64,000 nucleotides of DNA from Sphingomonas adhaesiva (GCF_036946125.1 NZ_JAQIJT010000001.1:1140501-1204500); one strand, 5' to 3'; shown: positions 50,469 to 60,430, numbered from the stretch's first letter. The notes: generated by a model from the letters alone, not told the origin. A program made the numbers and translations.

Positions 50469-52547
50469 GTGTCGAACGGCCGGACGAGCGGGGGCGCGTC
50501 GCGCTGGTGGGGCGCGGCGATGGCGCTGTCCGCGGTCGCATGGCCGGTTGCCGGGGCGGCGCAATCATATCCAATGGTGCAGCCGCTCAACCCCGATGCG
50601 GACCGTCTGGCGGACGTGGTGCGGCGGCTGGGCGCGTCGCCGCGCGACCTGTCGGCGCTGATCGAGGCGGGCGAACTGTCGTTCCGGCTGGGCGATGCGA
50701 CCGCGGCGGCGGCACTGTACAAGCGGGCCGAGGCGATCGATCCGGTGAACGGACGCGTCAAGGCGGGTATCGCGCAGATCCTGGTCAACGGCGAGCGGCC
50801 GGGCGAGGCGCTGCGCTATTTCGAACAGGCGCAGCGCTATGGCGCGCCGATGGCGGGCTATGCCAGCGACCGCGGCCTCGCCTACGACCTGATCGGCGAA
50901 CAGGAACGGGCGCAGCGCGACTATCGCGTCGCGCTGGCGCAATCCGGCGGCAATGCGGACGATCTGGACGAGGCGCGGCGCCGTTATGCGCTGTCGCTCG
51001 GCATTTCGGGGCGGCAGGCGGAGGCGCTGGAGCAGATCGACGCGTTGCTGCGCAAGTCGGATCGCGGGGCGTGGCGTGCGCGCGCGTTCATCCTGGCGAT
51101 GAACGGCGACGTTGCGGGCGCGAACAGGATCGCCACCAGCATGATGCCGGCGGGGATGGCGGGGGGTCTGGCGGCGTTTTTCCAGCGTTTGCCGACGCTG
51201 CGTGCGGCGGATCGCGCCTTTGCGGTGCATTTCGGCGAGGTCGCGCCCACGCCGTCGCGGATCGCGGACGCGCGGATGACGCCGGCGCTCCCCGCGCTCG
51301 GCCCCGATCCGACCGCTCCGCGACGGGTCGAGGTGGCGGCGGTCGCGCCGACGCCGGTGGCGAAGCCCGCGCAACGCCTGTCGCGCAGCGAGCAGCGGCG
51401 GCTGGAGCGGGACGCCGCGCGACAGCCGCGTGAGCCTGCCGCCAATCCGCCCCGGACACAGACGGCGGCGGTGGCCCCGGCGATCCGGCCGGGCGCGGCG
51501 GCGTCGACGGCGTGGCGTCCGGCACCGGCGCCCACGCCGATCCTTCCGCCGGCGCAAACGGTTGTCTCGACGTCGCTTCCCACGACGCAGCCCGACGCCG
51601 GGTTGGCGACCACCACGACGCGGGCATTGCCGCAACAGACCGCCGCTGCGACGCCCCTTCCCGCGACGCAGCCCTACGCCGGGTCGGTCGCCACGCCGGC
51701 TCGCACCCTGTCGCAGCGGACGGTCCCGCCGACACCGCAACCCTCCGCCGGGGCAGTCTCCGCCGTCACGCGGACGCCGGCTCCCGCCATCGCGGCGCCA
51801 CCGATCCCCGCACCCACGCCCATCCCGACACCCGCCCCGGCGATCCTGGCGGATGCCGAAACGACCCCGAGCGCGGCGACGCCGCCGGCGCAGATCGCGG
51901 CGGCCGCGGCGCTGCCCGCGCGGCCGACGTCGGTGCGGCAGGGGGAGGACACGATCCTGGCGCGGATCATCGCCGGGATTTCGGTGCCCGCGACCGAACT
52001 GGACGTGGCGCCGATGCCGCGCGCGGTGCCCGTCGTCCCGGCGCCCGCCGCCCCCGGATCGAGTGCCGCGCTGGACGAGGCGGCGCGTGTCGCCGAACGC
52101 AACGCCGCGGCGGACGAGGAACGCCGCCAGCGCCTCGCCGCGCGCAAGGCCGCGGCGGAAAAGGTGTTGGCCGACCGCCGCACAAAGGAGGCGGCCGAGA
52201 AGAAGGCCAAGGACCTCGCCGCGAAGAAGGAAGCCGCGGAAAAGGCGGCGGCGGAGAAGAAGGCGGTGCGGGCCGAGCCGGCGCGCATCTGGGTACAGGT
52301 CGCGGGCGGCGCGAACGAGGGCGACCTGCTCAAGGCGTGGAAGGCGGTGCAGGGCAAGACTCCGGCACTGGAGGGCAAGCGCGCCTATTCCACCCCGCTG
52401 CGCGCGACCAACCGCGTCGTGACGGGTCCGTTCAAGACCGAGGCGGAGGCGCGCGCCTTCGTCAACACGCTGACGAAGCAGGGGCTGCCCGCATTCTCCT
52501 TCACCAGCGCCGCCGGGCAGAAGATGACGCGGCTGGACGCGAAGTAA
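50469..52547 (+). CDS. TPR and SPOR domain protein
   Basis: A 692-residue exported protein from GTG at 50469 (GAGGAG upstream). A signal peptide ends near AWPVAGAAQS; TPR-like helical repeats follow (LGDATAAAALYKRAEAIDP, PGEALRYFEQAQRYG); then a very long Pro/Ala/Thr-rich segment, a Lys/Ala/Glu-rich coiled coil (AEKKAKDLAAKKEAAEKA), and a C-terminal SPOR domain (IWVQVAGGANEGDLLKAW to the end). SPOR domains bind denuded septal peptidoglycan, so a role at the division site is likely, consistent with its place after ftsZ. Confidence 0.85.
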   Translation: MSNGRTSGGASRWWGAAMALSAVAWPVAGAAQSYPMVQPLNPDADRLADVVRRLGASPRDLSALIEAGELSFRLGDATAAAALYKRAEAIDPVNGRVKAGIAQILVNGERPGEALRYFEQAQRYGAPMAGYASDRGLAYDLIGEQERAQRDYRVALAQSGGNADDLDEARRRYALSLGISGRQAEALEQIDALLRKSDRGAWRARAFILAMNGDVAGANRIATSMMPAGMAGGLAAFFQRLPTLRAADRAFAVHFGEVAPTPSRIADARMTPALPALGPDPTAPRRVEVAAVAPTPVAKPAQRLSRSEQRRLERDAARQPREPAANPPRTQTAAVAPAIRPGAAASTAWRPAPAPTPILPPAQTVVSTSLPTTQPDAGLATTTTRALPQQTAAATPLPATQPYAGSVATPARTLSQRTVPPTPQPSAGAVSAVTRTPAPAIAAPPIPAPTPIPTPAPAILADAETTPSAATPPAQIAAAAALPARPTSVRQGEDTILARIIAGISVPATELDVAPMPRAVPVVPAPAAPGSSAALDEAARVAERNAAADEERRQRLAARKAAAEKVLADRRTKEAAEKKAKDLAAKKEAAEKAAAEKKAVRAEPARIWVQVAGGANEGDLLKAWKAVQGKTPALEGKRAYSTPLRATNRVVTGPFKTEAEARAFVNTLTKQGLPAFSFTSAAGQKMTRLDAK

Positions 52548-52551
52548 CGCC

Positions 52552-53715
52552 GTGTCCGATCTTGCCCCCTGGGCCGCGCACCCGTCGCGCAGCCGTGGCC
52601 GCTGCCATGCCGAGGAATCGGGCGATCGCGGCCCGCGCGACTGCTTCCAGCGCGACCGCGACCGCATCATCCACTCGATCAGCTTTCGCCGGCTGCGTCA
52701 CAAGACGCAGGTCTTCCTGGCGCCGGACGGCGATCATTTCCGCGTCCGCCTGACCCACAGCCTGGAGGTGGCGCAGATCGGACGGACGATCGCGCGGACG
52801 CTGGGGCTGAACGAGGATCTGACCGAGGCGCTGTGCCTGGCGCACGACATCGGCCATCCGCCGTTCGGCCATGCCGGCGAGGACGCCCTGCAAAAGGCGA
52901 CCGCGGGGCAGGGCGGGTTCGATCACAACGGCCACACGCTGCGCACGCTGATGCGGATCGAGCGCCCCTATCCGCGCTGGCCGGGGCTGAACCTGACGTG
53001 GGAGACGCTGGAGGGACTGGCCAAGCACAACGGCCCGGTCGCATCGCCCGCCTGGGCGCTGGCGCAGGCGGATGACGAGGCGGGGCTGGAGCTGACCACC
53101 CACGCCTCGCTCGAGGCGCAGGTCGCGGCGCTGGCGGACGACATCGCCTATGACAATCACGACATCGACGACGGGCTGCGCGCGGGGCTGCTGACGCTGG
53201 AGCAGATCGAGGCGGTGCCGCTGGTGGCGGAGGGCCGGGCGCGGCTGGCGACGCGATTCGCCGATGTGCCGCGCGACCGGCTGACCGGCGAGCTGATCCG
53301 CAGCCAGATCGGGGCGATGGTCAACGACCTGATCGCGGAGTCTCGGCGTCGGATTGATGAGGCGGGGGTCGAGAGCATCGAGGATGTGCGCGGGGCCGGG
53401 CGCCCGCTGATCGCCTTCTCGCCCGCGATGGCGACGGCGGAACGCGATCTGAAGCGCTTCATGTACGCCAATCTATATCACCATCCGCGCCAATTGGAGG
53501 CGGCGGCGGCGGCGCATTATGTCGTCGCGGGGCTGTTCGCGGCCTATCGCGCCGATCCGGCGCTGCTGCCCGAGGAATGGCGCGGACGCCTGCCGGCGGA
53601 GGAGCCGGGGGTCAGCCGGCATATCGCCGACTTCATCGCCGGGATGACCGATCGCTATGCGGTGGCGCGGTATCGCGAGGCGGTCGGGCCGATCGACCTG
53701 CCTGAGGGGTTTTGA
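52552..53715 (+). CDS. dgt: Deoxyguanosinetriphosphate triphosphohydrolase-like protein
   Basis: A 387-residue HD-domain phosphohydrolase that removes triphosphate from dNTPs. Metal ligands are in RLTHSLEVAQIGR, the HD pair in CLAHDIGHPPFGHAGE, and the distal Asp in ADDIAYDNHDIDDG. The N-terminal RDCFQRDRDRIIHSISFRRL is typical of the dGTPase type 2 subfamily. GTG at 52552 lies 4 bases after the preceding stop. Confidence 0.94.
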   Translation: MSDLAPWAAHPSRSRGRCHAEESGDRGPRDCFQRDRDRIIHSISFRRLRHKTQVFLAPDGDHFRVRLTHSLEVAQIGRTIARTLGLNEDLTEALCLAHDIGHPPFGHAGEDALQKATAGQGGFDHNGHTLRTLMRIERPYPRWPGLNLTWETLEGLAKHNGPVASPAWALAQADDEAGLELTTHASLEAQVAALADDIAYDNHDIDDGLRAGLLTLEQIEAVPLVAEGRARLATRFADVPRDRLTGELIRSQIGAMVNDLIAESRRRIDEAGVESIEDVRGAGRPLIAFSPAMATAERDLKRFMYANLYHHPRQLEAAAAAHYVVAGLFAAYRADPALLPEEWRGRLPAEEPGVSRHIADFIAGMTDRYAVARYREAVGPIDLPEGF

Positions 53716-53738
53716 GGGATCGGTAACGGATAAACGAA

Positions 53739-53768
53739 AAGGGGGCGGGACGCCGGTCCCACCCCCTT
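53739..53768 (-). terminator. Rho-independent terminator between convergent genes
   Basis: The stem AAGGGGGCGGGAC (53739-53751) pairs with GTCCCACCCCCTT (53756-53768) with one mismatch and a four-base loop. On the minus strand four U follow (53740-53737), ending the gene at 53791. It also lies 23 bases after dgt and may act both ways. Confidence 0.75.
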
Positions 53769-53790
53769 CGGGTCCGCAAAAGCGGAAGGA

Positions 53791-54078
53791 TCAGTTCGCC
53801 GAGGCGACCGCGACCGCCGAGTCGTTGGCGCGGAACGAGACGGGGAAGCCGTTCGCCTGGCCGGTTACGCGGCCGTTCTTCACCAGCAGGCGGAAACGCT
53901 GCGCCGAGCCGATCTCGCGGCCCTGGATGACGGTGCGGCCATCGGCGCGCGTGGTCGTGGTGTAGACATAGGTGCGACCGTCGCGGGTGAAGGTCTGCTC
54001 GTTGCTGTCGGCAGCCATGCCCATGGTCGAGATCAGCGAGGCGGCGGCAGCGGCGGCGAACATCGTGAACTTGCGCAT
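53791..54078 (-). CDS. Small secreted protein, hypothetical
   Basis: A 95-residue protein with a signal peptide cleaved near GMAADSN (residue 23). The mature part has repeated beta-prone strands (FTRDGRTYVYTTTTRADGRTVIQG, shortened here to its start FTRDGRTYVY) and no cysteine. No family recognised. ATG at 54078 follows AGGGGG by 7 bases. It has its own terminator and convergent neighbours. Confidence 0.7.
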   Translation of the reverse strand: MRKFTMFAAAAAASLISTMGMAADSNEQTFTRDGRTYVYTTTTRADGRTVIQGREIGSAQRFRLLVKNGRVTGQANGFPVSFRANDSAVAVASAN

Positions 54079-54260
54079 GTGAGAACCCCCTGGAGGAACC
54101 GCGGCGGTGCCGCTTACTGCACTGCAACATAAATGCTGCGACGCAGCAGGCAATTGAGAAGGCGGCAATCGCGCTTGCGATCGATGCAATCGCCTCGTGC
54201 ACGATGCGCATGTCGGCGCCTTTTGCGCTGCGCGGCACCATCCGCTAAGGCGCGCGCGCT

Positions 54261-55988
54261 ATGACGCTCTTCATCCGCTTCGCCGCCCATGTCGACATCG
54301 CGCTGGATACGCTAACCCGCGCGGGCACGCTGCCCGCGGGCGTGGACCGCCGCAACGTGACGGTCGAGCCGCCGCGCGACGCGACGCACGGCGACCTGGC
54401 CACCAATGCCGCGATGGTGCTGGCCAAGCCGGCGGGGATGAACCCGCGCCAGCTGGCGGAGGCGCTGGCGGGCGAGCTGCGCGCGCTGGAGGAGGTGGCG
54501 GAGGTGAACGTCGCGGGGCCGGGGTTCATCAACCTGACGCTGCACGACGACGTGTGGCGGCGCGAGATCGACGCGATCCATGCCGACGGCGAGGGCTATG
54601 GCCGCTCGACCGCGGGGCAGGGCGTGCGCGTGAACGTCGAATATGTCTCCGCCAATCCCACCGGCCCGATGCACATGGGGCATTGCCGCGGGGCGGTGGT
54701 GGGCGATGCGCTGTGCAGCCTGCTGGAGTTCGCCGGGCACGAGGTGACGCGCGAATATTACGTCAACGACGCGGGCGGGCAGGTCGACGTGCTCGCGCGC
54801 TCCGCGCACCTGCGCTACCGCGAGGCATTGGGCGAGGATGTCGGCGCGGTGCCCGAGGGGCTGTATCCGGGCGATTACCTGATCCCGGTGGGGCGGGCGC
54901 TGGCGCAGGAGTTCGGCGATCGCTACGCCGCCGCGCCCGAGGGCGACTGGCTGGCGCTGTTCCGCACCCGCGCGGTGGCGGCGATGCTGGTACTCATCAA
55001 GGACGATCTGGCGGTGCTGGGGATCCACCACGATCTCTTCTCGTCCGAGGCGGCGTTGCAGGCCGCGGGCAAGCCCGAGGCGGCCGAGGCGGTGCTGCGC
55101 GCGCGCGACCTGATCTACGACGGCGTGCTGGAAGCCCCCAAGGGCGAGACGCCGGAGGATTGGGAGCCGGTCGAGCTGCCGCTGTTCCGCTCGACGCAGT
55201 TCGGCGACGACCAGGATCGCCCGATCCGGAAGTCGAACGGCAGCTGGACCTATTTCGGCGCCGACATGGCCTATCACTTCCAGAAGGCGCAGACCGCCGA
55301 CCAGCTGATCGACATCTGGGGCGCGGACCATGCCGGGACGGTCAAGCGCATCCAGGCCGCGGTCGCCGCGCTGACCGAGGGGAAGACGCGGTTCGACGTC
55401 AAGCTGGTGCAGATGGTGCGGCTGCTGCGCGGCGGCGAGCCGGTCAAGATGTCGAAGCGCGCGGGCAATTTCGTGACGCTGGCCGATGTCGTGCGCGAGG
55501 TGGGCAAGGACGTGGTGCGCTTCACCATGCTGACCCGGCGCGCCGATGCGCAGATGGATTTCGACTTCGCCAAGGTGGTCGAGGCGTCGAAGGAAAATCC
55601 GGTCTTCTACGTGCAATATGCGCATGCCCGCGTCCACTCGCTGCATCGCCGGGCGGCCGAGGCGGGGATCGGCGCGGAGGGTGCGGATCTGTCGCTGCTC
55701 GATGCGGAGGAGCTGGCGCTGGTAAAGCTGGCGGCGCAGTTCCCGCGCGTGGTGCAGACCGCGGCGGCGGCGCGCGAGCCGCACCGGATCGCGTTCTATC
55801 TCTACGATCTGGCGGCGGCGTTCCATGCGACGTGGAACGTGGGGAACGATCGCCCGGACCGGCGTTTCCTGATTTCGGACGATCCCGCGATCACCGCGGC
55901 ACGACTGTCCTTGGCGGCGGCGATCGGGCAGATTATCCGCAACGGACTCTCCATCATGGGCGTGGAGGCGGTCACGGAGATGCATTGA
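54261..55988 (+). CDS. argS: Arginyl-tRNA synthetase
   Basis: A 575-residue class I synthetase charging tRNA-Arg. An N-terminal Add-1 domain (1-90) precedes the catalytic domain with HMGH in ANPTGPMHMGHCRGAVVGD and the KMSK loop (PVKMSKRAGNFVTL). The C-terminal DALR anticodon-binding domain covers about the last 120 residues. The gene is followed one base later by a SPOR-domain gene. Confidence 0.97.
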   Translation: MTLFIRFAAHVDIALDTLTRAGTLPAGVDRRNVTVEPPRDATHGDLATNAAMVLAKPAGMNPRQLAEALAGELRALEEVAEVNVAGPGFINLTLHDDVWRREIDAIHADGEGYGRSTAGQGVRVNVEYVSANPTGPMHMGHCRGAVVGDALCSLLEFAGHEVTREYYVNDAGGQVDVLARSAHLRYREALGEDVGAVPEGLYPGDYLIPVGRALAQEFGDRYAAAPEGDWLALFRTRAVAAMLVLIKDDLAVLGIHHDLFSSEAALQAAGKPEAAEAVLRARDLIYDGVLEAPKGETPEDWEPVELPLFRSTQFGDDQDRPIRKSNGSWTYFGADMAYHFQKAQTADQLIDIWGADHAGTVKRIQAAVAALTEGKTRFDVKLVQMVRLLRGGEPVKMSKRAGNFVTLADVVREVGKDVVRFTMLTRRADAQMDFDFAKVVEASKENPVFYVQYAHARVHSLHRRAAEAGIGAEGADLSLLDAEELALVKLAAQFPRVVQTAAAAREPHRIAFYLYDLAAAFHATWNVGNDRPDRRFLISDDPAITAARLSLAAAIGQIIRNGLSIMGVEAVTEMH

Positions 55989-55989
55989 G

Positions 55990-56727
55990 ATGACACCCTC
56001 TGATCCGGTCGGCACGGTGCGTGACGAGGATCGGCTCCCCTGGCTCGACACCGTCGAGCCGGACGAGCAGGACGGACCCTCGGTCGGGCGCGTCGTCGCG
56101 ATGGTCGCGGGCGGGCTGGTGCTGCTCGCCGCGATCATCTTCGGGCTGTACCGGATGCAGACCCCGCGCGGTGCGAACGGCGAGGGGACGCTGATCGCGG
56201 CGCAGGAGGGCGATTACAAGGTGCGCCCCGACGATCCCGGCGGACTGAAGGTCGAGGGCGAGGGGGATTCCGCGATCGCGGCGAGCGCGGGCAGCAACAC
56301 CAGCGGCGCGATCGACCTGCGCGCGGTGCCCGAGGCGCCGATCACGCGCCAGCCGCGCGCGACGCCCAGCCCCGCCCCGGTGGCCAAGGGCGCGCCGACC
56401 GCCAGCGCCTCGGTCCCGGCGGCCGCGGCGCCGCTGCGCGCGCAGAAGCCGGTGACCGCGCCGGTCGCCGCGGTCCCGGGTGCGGCGTCGGGCGGCGCGC
56501 TGGTGCAGCTGGGCGCCTTCCCGACCGAGGCCGCGGCGACCGCGGCATGGAGCGCGATCGCCAAGCGGTTCGGCTATGTCGCGACGCTGGGCAAGGTGGT
56601 GCAGCCCGCGACGGTGAACGGGCGCACCGTGTACCGCCTGCGCGTCAACGCCGGGAGCGCGGGCGCGGCGTCCGACATCTGCGGTCGGCTGAAGGTCGCG
56701 GGCGAGAGCTGCTTCGTCACGAGCTGA
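55990..56727 (+). CDS. SPOR domain protein, single-pass membrane
   Basis: A 245-residue bitopic protein: cytoplasmic residues 1-32, a membrane helix (about 35-55, VVAMVAGGLVLLAAIIFGLY), a Pro/Ala-rich linker, and a C-terminal SPOR domain from about 165 (GGALVQLGAFPTEAAATAAW). It probably localises to the septum by binding denuded glycan, like FtsN-type proteins. The ATG lies right after the argS stop. Confidence 0.9.
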   Translation: MTPSDPVGTVRDEDRLPWLDTVEPDEQDGPSVGRVVAMVAGGLVLLAAIIFGLYRMQTPRGANGEGTLIAAQEGDYKVRPDDPGGLKVEGEGDSAIAASAGSNTSGAIDLRAVPEAPITRQPRATPSPAPVAKGAPTASASVPAAAAPLRAQKPVTAPVAAVPGAASGGALVQLGAFPTEAAATAAWSAIAKRFGYVATLGKVVQPATVNGRTVYRLRVNAGSAGAASDICGRLKVAGESCFVTS

Positions 56728-56734
56728 GAGGGGG

Positions 56735-56765
56735 CGTCGTCGTCGCTTCGCTCCGCTCGCGATGA
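56735..56765. repeat. REP-like sequence after the SPOR gene
   Basis: The segment GTCGTCGTCGCTTCGCTCCG followed by CTCGCGATGACGGG is a common sphingomonad intergenic repeat half-site, with self-complementary CGCTTCG/CGCTCGCG parts. It lies between convergent stops (56727 and 56778) and could help end transcription. Confidence 0.4.
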
Positions 56766-56777
56766 CGGGCTGGCGGG

Positions 56778-57671
56778 TTAACGCCTTCCCCCCACCCGGA
56801 ACGTATAGCTGAGCCCGAGGCCGCCGGTGAGCTGGTCGCGCGATCCCCGCACGCGCGTGACCGGCGAGTCGCCGGCATCGCCGACCAGGCGTGCGTAGCC
56901 GGCGTTGGCCAGCACGCCCCAGCGCGGGGTGAATTGATAGATCACGCGGCTGGTCAGCCCGACCGAGTGGACGCCGCTGCCCGGCGAGAACACCGGCAGC
57001 CCGGTGCGTGCGGCGGTTTGCGGGGACACGCCGAACCAGGCGCGCTGGTAGCGCACGTCGGACAGGGTGACGCGTGGGCCGACCGACACCAGCCAGTCAT
57101 CGCCGTCGCGCGCGACATAGTCCGCGGCCAGCGTGCCGACCCAGCCCTCATGCCCGGTCACGCCCTTGCGTACGTCGCCGCGCAGCCGGATCGCGTCGCT
57201 GGGCCAATATTGTGCGAAAACGCCCGGTTCGAACGAGCGCGCGACGCGCGGCAGCCCGCCGCCCAGGTCGTCGGCGCGGCGGATGCCCTCCAGCCGCAGC
57301 ATCGGGCCCGCCTCGAACCGGCCGTGGCGCAGCAGCGTCAGGCTGGGGCCGTCCCCGACGCCGCCATAGGGGAACGGATCCTCCCCGCGCGCCTTCGCCA
57401 CGCTGATGAGCGGGCCGAGGCGGAAGGCGTCGTTGCCGGGAAAGCCGGGCCCGCCCTGTACGCCCAGCGCGACGCGGAACCGGCGCGGGCGATCGTCCCG
57501 CGCGCGGCTGACCACGTCGAGCCCGCCGCGCGCGGTCGGCACGGCGCGCGTTGAGCGCGGCGGCGCGCGCTGCGGATCGGCAGGGCCCGCGCCCTCCTGC
57601 GCGGCCACCGGCGCGGCGACCAGCCCGGCGAGGAGGGCGATCGCGGCGCGGCGGGGCGAAGGACAGGTCAT
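56778..57671 (-). CDS. MipA/OmpV family outer-membrane protein
   Basis: A 297-residue beta-barrel protein with a signal peptide ending near APVAAQEG. The mature part begins with RFRVALGVQGGPGFPGND and PLISVAKARGEDPFPYGG, typical of the MipA/OmpV family, and ends with alternating strands and a final LGLSYTFRVGGRR. MipA was first seen as a scaffold for murein enzymes, but most family members are of unknown role. Monocistronic and divergent from nagZ. Confidence 0.88.
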   Translation of the reverse strand: MTCPSPRRAAIALLAGLVAAPVAAQEGAGPADPQRAPPRSTRAVPTARGGLDVVSRARDDRPRRFRVALGVQGGPGFPGNDAFRLGPLISVAKARGEDPFPYGGVGDGPSLTLLRHGRFEAGPMLRLEGIRRADDLGGGLPRVARSFEPGVFAQYWPSDAIRLRGDVRKGVTGHEGWVGTLAADYVARDGDDWLVSVGPRVTLSDVRYQRAWFGVSPQTAARTGLPVFSPGSGVHSVGLTSRVIYQFTPRWGVLANAGYARLVGDAGDSPVTRVRGSRDQLTGGLGLSYTFRVGGRR

Positions 57672-57791
57672 CGGGGAACCTCGTTACGTGCGCGTATCCA
57701 ACAGGTGGCGCGCACCCGGGTTCCCGCCGGCTATGGTCCGCGCGCGACCGGGCATTCCCCTGACCAGCCGATCGCGCCTAGAAGAGCGGGC

Positions 57792-58793
57792 ATGAAACCC
57801 GTGATCTTCGGCCTGTCCGGCCCCGCCCTCACCCCCGACGAACGCGCCTTCTTCCGGGAGGCGAAGCCCGCGGGGTATATCCTGTTCGGCCGCAACGTGC
57901 AGACGCGGGCGCAGGTGCGCGCGCTGACCGACTCGCTGCGCGAACTGGAGGGGCGCGCCGATGTCGCGATCCTGGTCGATCAGGAGGGCGGGCGCGTCGC
58001 GCGACTGGGCCCGCCGGAATGGCCCGCCTTTCCCGCCGGGCCCGACTTCGACCGGCTGTACGAGCTGGCGCCGATGTCCGGGATCGAGGCGGCGCGCGCC
58101 AACGGCCATGCGCTGGGGCTGATGCTGGCGGAGGTGGGGATCACGGTCGACTGCCACCCGATCCTGGACGTCGCGCGCGACGACACGACCGATGCGATCG
58201 GCATCCGCGCCTTCGGCAAGGAGCCGATGCGGGTCGCGGCGATGGGCCGTGCCACGCTGGAGGGGCTGGCGGCGGGCGGCGTCGTGGGCGTCGTGAAGCA
58301 TATCCCCGGCCATGGCCGCGCGCTGGTGGACTCGCACCATCACCTGCCGACCGTCACCGCCTCCGCCGAGGAGCTGGAGGACGATCTCGCGCCGTTCCGC
58401 ACACTGGCGCATGCGCCGATGGGGATGACCAGCCATATCGTGTTCGAGGCATGGGACCGCGAGCGCCCCGCGACGCTGTCGCCGATCGTGATCGAGCAGG
58501 TGATCCGCGGCACGATCGGTTTCGACGGGCTGCTGATGACCGACGACATCGACATGAAGGCGCTGTCGGGCAGCGCCGGCGACAAGGCGGCGGGGGCGAT
58601 CGCCGCGGGATGCGACGTGGTGCTCGACTGCTGGGCGCGGATGCCGGAGATGGAGGAGATCGTCGCGCGGCTGGATGACATATCGGCGGCCTCGCGGGCG
58701 CGACTGGACCGCGCGATGGCCACGCTGAACCCGCCCGCGGGGGACATGGCGGCGCTTTTGGACAAGCGGGACCGGCTGCTGGCGCTGGTGTGA
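57792..58793 (+). CDS. nagZ: Beta-N-acetylhexosaminidase NagZ
   Basis: A 333-residue cytosolic GH3 enzyme that removes GlcNAc from recycled anhydro-muropeptides. Signatures: ILVDQEGGRVARL, KHIPGHGRALVDSHHHLP (mobile loop with the His/Asp acid-base pair) and LMTDDIDMKAL with the nucleophilic Asp. ATG at 57792 gives the usual length. The scpA frame opens at its stop. Confidence 0.95.
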   Translation: MKPVIFGLSGPALTPDERAFFREAKPAGYILFGRNVQTRAQVRALTDSLRELEGRADVAILVDQEGGRVARLGPPEWPAFPAGPDFDRLYELAPMSGIEAARANGHALGLMLAEVGITVDCHPILDVARDDTTDAIGIRAFGKEPMRVAAMGRATLEGLAAGGVVGVVKHIPGHGRALVDSHHHLPTVTASAEELEDDLAPFRTLAHAPMGMTSHIVFEAWDRERPATLSPIVIEQVIRGTIGFDGLLMTDDIDMKALSGSAGDKAAGAIAAGCDVVLDCWARMPEMEEIVARLDDISAASRARLDRAMATLNPPAGDMAALLDKRDRLLALV

Positions 58794-58900
58794 GGTTCGC
58801 GCGACGACGCGACACCGCCCCGCGCAGAGCATCGCGGCGTCATCGCGTCTTCGCGGGAGCCCCCCTGTCCCCCACCGCGTGGCTGTGGCAGCATGGCGTC

Positions 58901-59662
58901 ATGGCCGGCCCCATCACCGATGCGCCCGAGCAGCTGACGCTCGACCTGGACGGGTGGGAGGGGCCGCTCGACCTGCTGCTGTCGCTGGCGCGCGCGCAGA
59001 AGGTGGACCTGCGCGACATTTCGATCCTGGCGCTGGTCGAGCAATATCTGCGCTACGTCGACCGGGCGCGGGTCATCCACCTGGATCTGGCGGCGGATTA
59101 CCTCGTGATGGCGGCGTGGCTCGCGTATCTGAAATCGGCGCTGCTGCTGCCGCGCGATCCGGAGGTGGAGCCCGATCCGGAGGAGATGGCGATCCGGCTG
59201 CAACTGCGGCTGGAGCGGCTCGATGCGATGCGCGAGGCGGGTGCGCGGCTGATGGCGCGCGATCGCGAGGGGCGGGACGTATTCCGCCGCGGCGCCCCCC
59301 CCGGACTGCGCACGGTGCGCACGGCGACCTATACCGCGGGCATCTTCGACCTGATCGCGGCCTATGGACGCATCAGCGCGCGGTCGCGCCCGGTGATGCA
59401 CGTGGTGCAGGACCGCGAGGTGATGACGCTGGACGCCGCGATCGCGCGCGTCTCCGCTCTTGTCGGCAGCGCGATCGACTGGCGCGCGATCGAGGCGTTC
59501 CTGCCCGACATGGCGAGCGCCGCGTTGCGGCGGTCGGCGCTGGCGTCGTCCTTCCTCGCCGCGCTGGAGCTGGCGCGGCAGGGGCGCGTGGAGATCCGGC
59601 AGGAGGCCCCCTTCGCGCCGCTCTATCTGCGCGCGCCGCACCGTCAGGAGATCGGGGCATGA
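58901..59662 (+). CDS. scpA: Segregation and condensation protein A
   Basis: A 253-residue kleisin subunit of the SMC-ScpAB condensin. The N-terminal block DGWEGPLDLLLSLARAQKVD and ISILALVEQYLRYV bind SMC; the C-terminal winged helix (SALASSFLAALELARQGRVE) ends the protein. ATG at 58901 is preferred; a GTG at 58790 overlapping the nagZ stop would add 37 arginine-rich residues. The stop overlaps the scpB start (ATGA). Confidence 0.94.
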   Translation: MAGPITDAPEQLTLDLDGWEGPLDLLLSLARAQKVDLRDISILALVEQYLRYVDRARVIHLDLAADYLVMAAWLAYLKSALLLPRDPEVEPDPEEMAIRLQLRLERLDAMREAGARLMARDREGRDVFRRGAPPGLRTVRTATYTAGIFDLIAAYGRISARSRPVMHVVQDREVMTLDAAIARVSALVGSAIDWRAIEAFLPDMASAALRRSALASSFLAALELARQGRVEIRQEAPFAPLYLRAPHRQEIGA

Positions 59663-60273
59663 GCGCGGCGACGGTGTCCCCCGACACCGTTCGCGCGGTG
59701 GAGGCGGTGCTGTTCGCGGCGACCGACGCGATGGGCGTGGATGCGATCCGCAGCTATGTCGAGGGCGACGTGCGCGCCGCGCTGGCGCAGCTGTCCGCGG
59801 ACTATGCCGGACGCGGGGTGCAACTGGTCGAGCGCGGCGGGCGCTGGCATTTCCAGACCGCACCCGATCTGGCGCACGTGCTGCGCCGCGACCGCGAGGA
59901 GGTGCGGCGGCTGAGCCGCGCGGGGATCGAGACGCTGGCGATCATCGCCTATCACGAGCCGGTCACCCGCGCCGAGATCGAGGCGATCCGCGGCGTGCAG
60001 ACCGCCAAGGGGACGCTCGACGTGCTGATGGAGGCGGGGTGGGTCCGCCCGGCGGGGCGGCGCGAGGTGCCGGGGCGCCCGCTGACCTTCGCCACGACCC
60101 CGGAGTTCCTGACGCATTTCGGCCTGTCGAGCCGCCGCGACCTGCCGGGGATCGAGGACCTGCGCGCGGCGGGACTGCTCGACCCGGTCGACCTGGCGTT
60201 CGGGCAGTTGTCGGCGGAGGCGGAGGCGGAGGACGACGGCGGCGATGACGACGATGAGGAGGATGCGGCGTGA
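59659..60273 (+). CDS. scpB: Segregation and condensation protein B
   Basis: A 204-residue condensin accessory with two winged-helix domains. Blocks: VRAVEAVLFAATDAMGV, the conserved ETLAIIAYHEPVTRAEIEAI, and GRREVPGRPLTFATTPEFL. The C-terminus is an acidic tail (EDDGGDDDDEEDAA). ATG at 59659 overlaps scpA. Confidence 0.95.
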   Translation: MSAATVSPDTVRAVEAVLFAATDAMGVDAIRSYVEGDVRAALAQLSADYAGRGVQLVERGGRWHFQTAPDLAHVLRRDREEVRRLSRAGIETLAIIAYHEPVTRAEIEAIRGVQTAKGTLDVLMEAGWVRPAGRREVPGRPLTFATTPEFLTHFGLSSRRDLPGIEDLRAAGLLDPVDLAFGQLSAEAEAEDDGGDDDDEEDAA

Positions 60274-60430
60274 CGGTCCGCGCCCGACGCGCCCCGGGGC
60301 GCATCGTCATGCCGCCGTCACGAAGCGCTGCCATCGCCGCCGGATCGTCGGGGGGCGAGCGCGCGGTGACGGACGTTGCCGTTTGCCGGTGCGTGCCCTA
60401 GATATGACGAACACCAGGAGTTTTCGTGTC